From NCBI GenBank assembly GCA_002732755.1, contig NVSP01000052.1, forward strand, positions 1,493 to 11,284: 9,792 bases of DNA, in the 5' to 3' direction. Each line of letters begins with the position of its first letter. The first letter of the stretch is position 1. The notes under the pieces were generated by a model, which had not been told where the DNA came from, did not search any database, and saw only the letters and a list, made by a program, of their open reading frames with translations. The position numbers were made by a program, and so were the translations under genes. This document shows, piece by piece, positions 7,187 to 9,792 of the stretch. The DNA is from Phycisphaera sp. Its GTDB lineage: Bacteria > Planctomycetota > Phycisphaerae > Phycisphaerales > UBA1924.

Positions 7187-7696
7187 TCAATCGTTCTCAT
7201 GCTGGCGCGCGACAGATTCAACGAAACCTGAGAGATACCGCTCGGCGAACGCCTGCGCTGCTTGGCGGGTTGCGATCGCATCTCGGCCCCAGCAGCTTGC
7301 GGTGGTGTCGTCGCCGCGCAGGTCCATCTGCACGACGAGAACATCTTTGACCGAGTACACATCGGGGAGTTTGTCAGCAAGAAACGCGGCGTAGGCGTTG
7401 AGTTCGGGTTCGCCGACGGAGATTGTCGGGCGCGTGCGCAGGCGGTCATCGTTGAGGTACCAGAGGTCGGTGCAGACAATCGCGCACAGGCCCGGGCAGG
7501 TGTCGGCGAGTTCGTCGCTGAGCTGGTCGGCCAGCCACTGGGCGGTTTGTCGGTCCGAGATCTCGGCGCGGATGTGTGCGCCGACGACGACGGGGATGAC
7601 GGTGGTGATATCGATCTCGCCGGTGAGTCCAAGAACCATGCCCACAGCGTACCGGGCATGTGCATTGTGCGGGTTGTGCGTTCTTTGGCTGTCCAA
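7187..7696 (-). CDS. Conserved-looking hypothetical protein (169 aa, TTG start)
   Basis: I do not recognise this family. The frame has a strong protein character: a hydrophobic strand block (ITTVIPVVVGAHIRAEI, 30-46), an amphipathic helix (about 48-66), a conserved-looking PTISVGEPELN at 90-100, a VVQMDLRGDD strand at 121-130, and a terminal helix (about 142-164). There is no signal peptide or membrane helix, so it is probably a soluble cytoplasmic alpha/beta protein. Cysteines are at 67, 71, 75 and 135. The TTG start at 7694-7696 is favoured because a perfect AGGAGG (7703-7708) sits 6 nt upstream; an internal ATG (Met20, 7639) has no comparable site. The gene converges on mnmE across the palindromic element and is divergent from the GspE-N-like gene. 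No function can be assigned. Confidence 0.72.
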   Translation of the reverse strand: MDSQRTHNPHNAHARYAVGMVLGLTGEIDITTVIPVVVGAHIRAEISDRQTAQWLADQLSDELADTCPGLCAIVCTDLWYLNDDRLRTRPTISVGEPELNAYAAFLADKLPDVYSVKDVLVVQMDLRGDDTTASCWGRDAIATRQAAQAFAERYLSGFVESVARQHEND

Positions 7697-7712
7697 TCGG
7701 CACCTCCTGAAT
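7697..7712 (-). promoter_or_regulatory. Perfect Shine-Dalgarno that fixes a TTG start
   Basis: On the minus strand AGGAGGTG (7701-7708) lies with its AGGAGG core 6 nt before TTG 7696. It is the strongest ribosome-binding site in the window and decides the start of the 169-residue hypothetical gene. Confidence 0.7.
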
Positions 7713-7830
7713 CGGGTATGGACCGAACCTTTGCATAGGGCGGATGCGGCGTGTGGATCGCCCGATGCTCTGGCTGGTGGCCCGCCGATTGCAAGCTAAG
7801 CAGCGGCGCAGTGTCCACCGGGAGAGAGAC

Positions 7831-8322
7831 ATGCCTCTACGAATCGGTGACATTCTTGTCGAGCTTGGCGTGCTGACCGAGCACATGCGTGAAGAGATTC
7901 TCGACGAGCAGCGCGTCGTTGGCAAGCCGTTTGGTGAGCTTGCTGAGCGCATGTTCGGGATCGATCCGACTGTGGTCGAGGATGCGTGGGCCAGGCAGTA
8001 CGAGCAGATCGCGGGTGTGTACAGCTTTACAAACGGCGAGCCGGATGATGATGCGGTGGCTTGTGTGACCCCTCGGCAGGCGTGGCAGTTTAAGCTCTTG
8101 CCGGTACGCTTTGAGCATGGCGAACTCATGATCGTCACCACGCGTCAGAACCTGCCACGGGCGTTGCGGTTTGCAGCGACGCAGATGCCCGAGGTCTGCT
8201 TCTTTGTGACATGCTCTGCGGAAGAGCTCGCCGAGGCGCTGCAGGGTGTGTTCCCGATGCCGGGCTTTGGTGTGCAGACGATCGAGCTGCCGGGCCCGAG
8301 GCTTGCGCGCAAAGCCGGGTAG
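7831..8322 (+). CDS. Stand-alone GspE/MshE N-terminal (MshEN-like) domain protein
   Basis: This 163-residue protein consists only of the N-terminal domain normally fused to type II secretion and type IV pilus assembly ATPases (GspE/PilB/MshE). The first motif at 4-27 (RIGDILVELGVLTEHMREEILDEQ) and a weaker second at about 34-56 (FGELAERMFGID ... ARQ) match the paired 24-residue repeats that bind cyclic di-GMP in MshEN domains. Residues about 79-142 (TPRQAWQFKLLPV ... GELMIVTT ... AEELAEALQGVF) match the following alpha/beta subdomain. No Walker A or B ATPase follows, since the stop comes at 8320-8322. I chose the ATG at 7831 because GGGAG lies upstream at 7820-7824 and the domain starts at once; the frame is open upstream to 7744, but that extension is Arg-rich and unlike the family. 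It could be a diguanylate-responsive adaptor, which is an inference. Confidence 0.8.
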   Translation: MPLRIGDILVELGVLTEHMREEILDEQRVVGKPFGELAERMFGIDPTVVEDAWARQYEQIAGVYSFTNGEPDDDAVACVTPRQAWQFKLLPVRFEHGELMIVTTRQNLPRALRFAATQMPEVCFFVTCSAEELAEALQGVFPMPGFGVQTIELPGPRLARKAG

Positions 8323-8339
8323 GGGCTGTCGGTTATGCT

Positions 8340-8361
8340 CCGGGGCCTACCATCACCCCGG
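8340..8361 (+). other. Short GC hairpin abutting the rimO start codon
   Basis: CCGGGG (8340-8345) and CCCCGG (8356-8361) form a perfect 6-bp stem with a 10-nt loop, ending directly before ATG 8362. A TATGCT -10-like hexamer (8334-8339) precedes it without a recognisable -35. If translation begins at 8335, the hairpin is coding. It may hinder ribosome access to the 8362 start. Confidence 0.35.
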
Positions 8362-9792
8362 ATGACACAGACCACGCCAACAACTCAGCCAGCAACTCAG
8401 AATGACCCCGAGATCCGCACGGTCAGCTTCGTCAGCCTCGGCTGCCCGAAGAACCTTGTAGATTCGGAGAAGATGCTCGGCACGCTGGCCGCCGATGGGC
8501 TTGTGCCGGTGTCGTACAACCCCTCTGAGGATGAGCGTTGGGACGATGCGGGGCACACCGAGAACAAGTCGCTGGGCGAAAGCGATGCGGTCGCGGTCGA
8601 TGACGGCGTGGACCCGGCGGACGCGGTGGTCATCAACACCTGTGGGTTCCTTGAAGCATCAAAAGATGAATCACTCGCGGTGATCAAAGATGCTGTCCGC
8701 GCCAAAGCAGCGGGGCGGGTCAAGCGGGTCGTGGTTGCGGGTTGTCTTGTGCAGCGGCACCGCGCCAAGATGCTCGAGTGGGAACCCGGCATCGACGCGA
8801 TGATCGGGGTCTTTGACCGCGACAAGATTGTCGATGCGGTCCGAGGCGTGCGCCCAGATCGCCAAGGTCTGACCGACGAGGGCGAAGCACCCAAGTACTG
8901 GGTCTCGGCCAACGCGCTGCTGGCAGCGCGCGACCGGGGCATGAAGACAGCCGGCCTGACCGTCAACGGCAAAGATGGCAAGGGCGTGGGTTACTTCGAA
9001 GACGACTCGGCGCGGTTGCGCCTGACCCCTCGGCACTACGCGTACCTACGCATGAGCGAGGGCTGCAACCAGGCGTGCGCGTTCTGCACGATCCCATCGA
9101 TTCGTGGCAAGATGCGCAGCAAACCGATCGACCGCGTGGTCAGCGAAGCTATCGAACTCCTTAACGACGGCGTGTTCGAGTTGAACCTGATTGGCCAAGA
9201 CACGACAAGCTACGGCGACGATATCGGCACGGGCTTTGACCCTGCGACCGGCAAGGGCGGCTTGCCCGATCTGCTGCGCGCGGTCTCTGGCGCGGTCGAT
9301 GACGCCGGCGGTCACGGCTGGGTCCGGCTCATGTACGCCTACCCGAGCAACTTCCGCGATGAGTTCATCGATGCGTTCGCGGAACTCAGCCAGAACGGGC
9401 GGGTCTTGCCCTATATCGACATCCCACTCCAGCACGCGAGCCAGCGGATGCTCGAGATGATGCGCCGGCATGTTGATGCGAATCAGCAGTTCGACCTCAT
9501 GCACAAACTCCGCGACCGTGTGCCGGGCATCGCCATCCGCACAACCTTTATCTCCGGTTTCCCGGGTGAAACAGACCAAGACCACGAGCAACTTTTAGAG
9601 TTTATCGACGAGGTCGGGTTCGATGCGGTTGGTGTGTTCGAGTATTCCGCAGAGCCGGGCACACCCGCTGGCACGCTGGAAGACGACCCAAAGCTCGCGG
9701 TGCCCGCCGAGGTCAAGGCTCAGCGCAAGGCCGAGATCATGCAACTCCAGCAGAAGATCGCGTTCGAGCAGGCCGATTTCTTGGCGCAGCAG
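8362..9792 (+). CDS. rimO: Ribosomal protein S12 methylthiotransferase RimO (3' truncated by window end)
   Basis: RimO is a radical-SAM methylthiotransferase that modifies the beta-carbon of a conserved Asp in ribosomal protein S12. The frame runs open to the last base (477 residues so far). The N-terminal MTTase domain has its three cluster cysteines, C28 (SLGCPKN), C94 (NTCGF) and C128 (AGCLVQR). The radical-SAM motif is C235-x3-C239-x2-C242 (EGCNQACAFCTIP). Other RimO signatures are IGQDTTSYG (277-285), YIDIPLQHAS (351-360) and FISGFPGET (397-404). SLGCPKN with FCTIP favours RimO over MiaB. The C-terminal TRAM domain would lie beyond the window. Acidic or Gly-rich insertions at about 51-85, 181-220 and 286-300 lengthen the protein. 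The start is uncertain: ATG 8335 is in frame and has AGGGG 9 nt upstream (8321-8325), whereas ATG 8362 has only a distant GGGG. Confidence 0.93.
   Translation, partial: MTQTTPTTQPATQNDPEIRTVSFVSLGCPKNLVDSEKMLGTLAADGLVPVSYNPSEDERWDDAGHTENKSLGESDAVAVDDGVDPADAVVINTCGFLEASKDESLAVIKDAVRAKAAGRVKRVVVAGCLVQRHRAKMLEWEPGIDAMIGVFDRDKIVDAVRGVRPDRQGLTDEGEAPKYWVSANALLAARDRGMKTAGLTVNGKDGKGVGYFEDDSARLRLTPRHYAYLRMSEGCNQACAFCTIPSIRGKMRSKPIDRVVSEAIELLNDGVFELNLIGQDTTSYGDDIGTGFDPATGKGGLPDLLRAVSGAVDDAGGHGWVRLMYAYPSNFRDEFIDAFAELSQNGRVLPYIDIPLQHASQRMLEMMRRHVDANQQFDLMHKLRDRVPGIAIRTTFISGFPGETDQDHEQLLEFIDEVGFDAVGVFEYSAEPGTPAGTLEDDPKLAVPAEVKAQRKAEIMQLQQKIAFEQADFLAQQ

Noticed and set aside
7129..7818. Minus-strand open frame of 229 codons overlapping the 169-residue gene
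   Set aside because: It is Ser/Pro/Thr/Arg-rich with no folded-protein character and has no good ribosome site. The overlapping 7187-7696 frame has strand/helix patterns and a perfect Shine-Dalgarno.
7697..7830. Sigma-70 promoters in the divergent gap (TATGCA-like hexamer near 7732-7737, minus strand)
   Set aside because: No -35 element at a proper distance was seen, so the match is too weak to annotate. Nothing else notable is in this gap.
8300..8317. GGCTT/AAGCC hairpin at the end of the MshEN-like gene as a terminator
   Set aside because: It lies inside the coding sequence, has only a 5-bp stem and lacks a U-tract.

Overview
The window looks like ordinary chromosomal DNA from a GC-rich Gram-negative-type bacterium, most likely a planctomycete and perhaps of the Phycisphaerae. 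The basis is an outer-membrane beta-barrel gene, a lipoprotein, a very long YidC with an acidic linker, two adjacent and dissimilar clpP genes, and insertion-rich, acidic versions of housekeeping proteins. The phylum is inferred from the general look of these proteins; no rRNA or other decisive marker is present.

Layout. (a) 1-392, plus strand: the C-terminal part of an outer-membrane beta-barrel protein. It converges on and overlaps by 18 bp a minus-strand cluster. (b) 2278-375, minus strand: a probable three-gene operon of a ClpP protease subunit (here ClpP-B), a second ClpP (ClpP-A) and a coiled-coil lipoprotein, with gaps of 38 and 24 bp. (c) 2279-2570: a divergent control region. (d) 2571-7066, plus strand: a tightly packed metallophosphoesterase, yidC and mnmE. 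The mnmE start overlaps the yidC stop (GTGA). (e) 7087-7178: a striking nested palindrome, like a REP/BIME element. (f) 7696-7187, minus strand: an unrecognised 169-residue protein starting at TTG behind a perfect Shine-Dalgarno. (g) 7831-8322, plus strand: a stand-alone GspE/MshE N-terminal domain without an ATPase. (h) 8362-9792, plus strand: rimO, cut by the window end; its radical-SAM core is complete, but with several insertions.

How they fit together. Most genes serve protein production and quality: regulated proteolysis (ClpP pair), membrane insertion (YidC), tRNA wobble modification (MnmE) and ribosomal protein S12 methylthiolation (RimO). No phage, integrase, CRISPR, toxin-antitoxin or defence cassette is visible, and I do not see a clear new multi-gene system. 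The points most worth a second look are the ClpP pair, in which one subunit appears to carry Asn for the catalytic Asp and the other lacks the axial-loop sequence; the nested palindrome; the MnmE with altered GTPase motifs; and the solitary MshEN-like protein.
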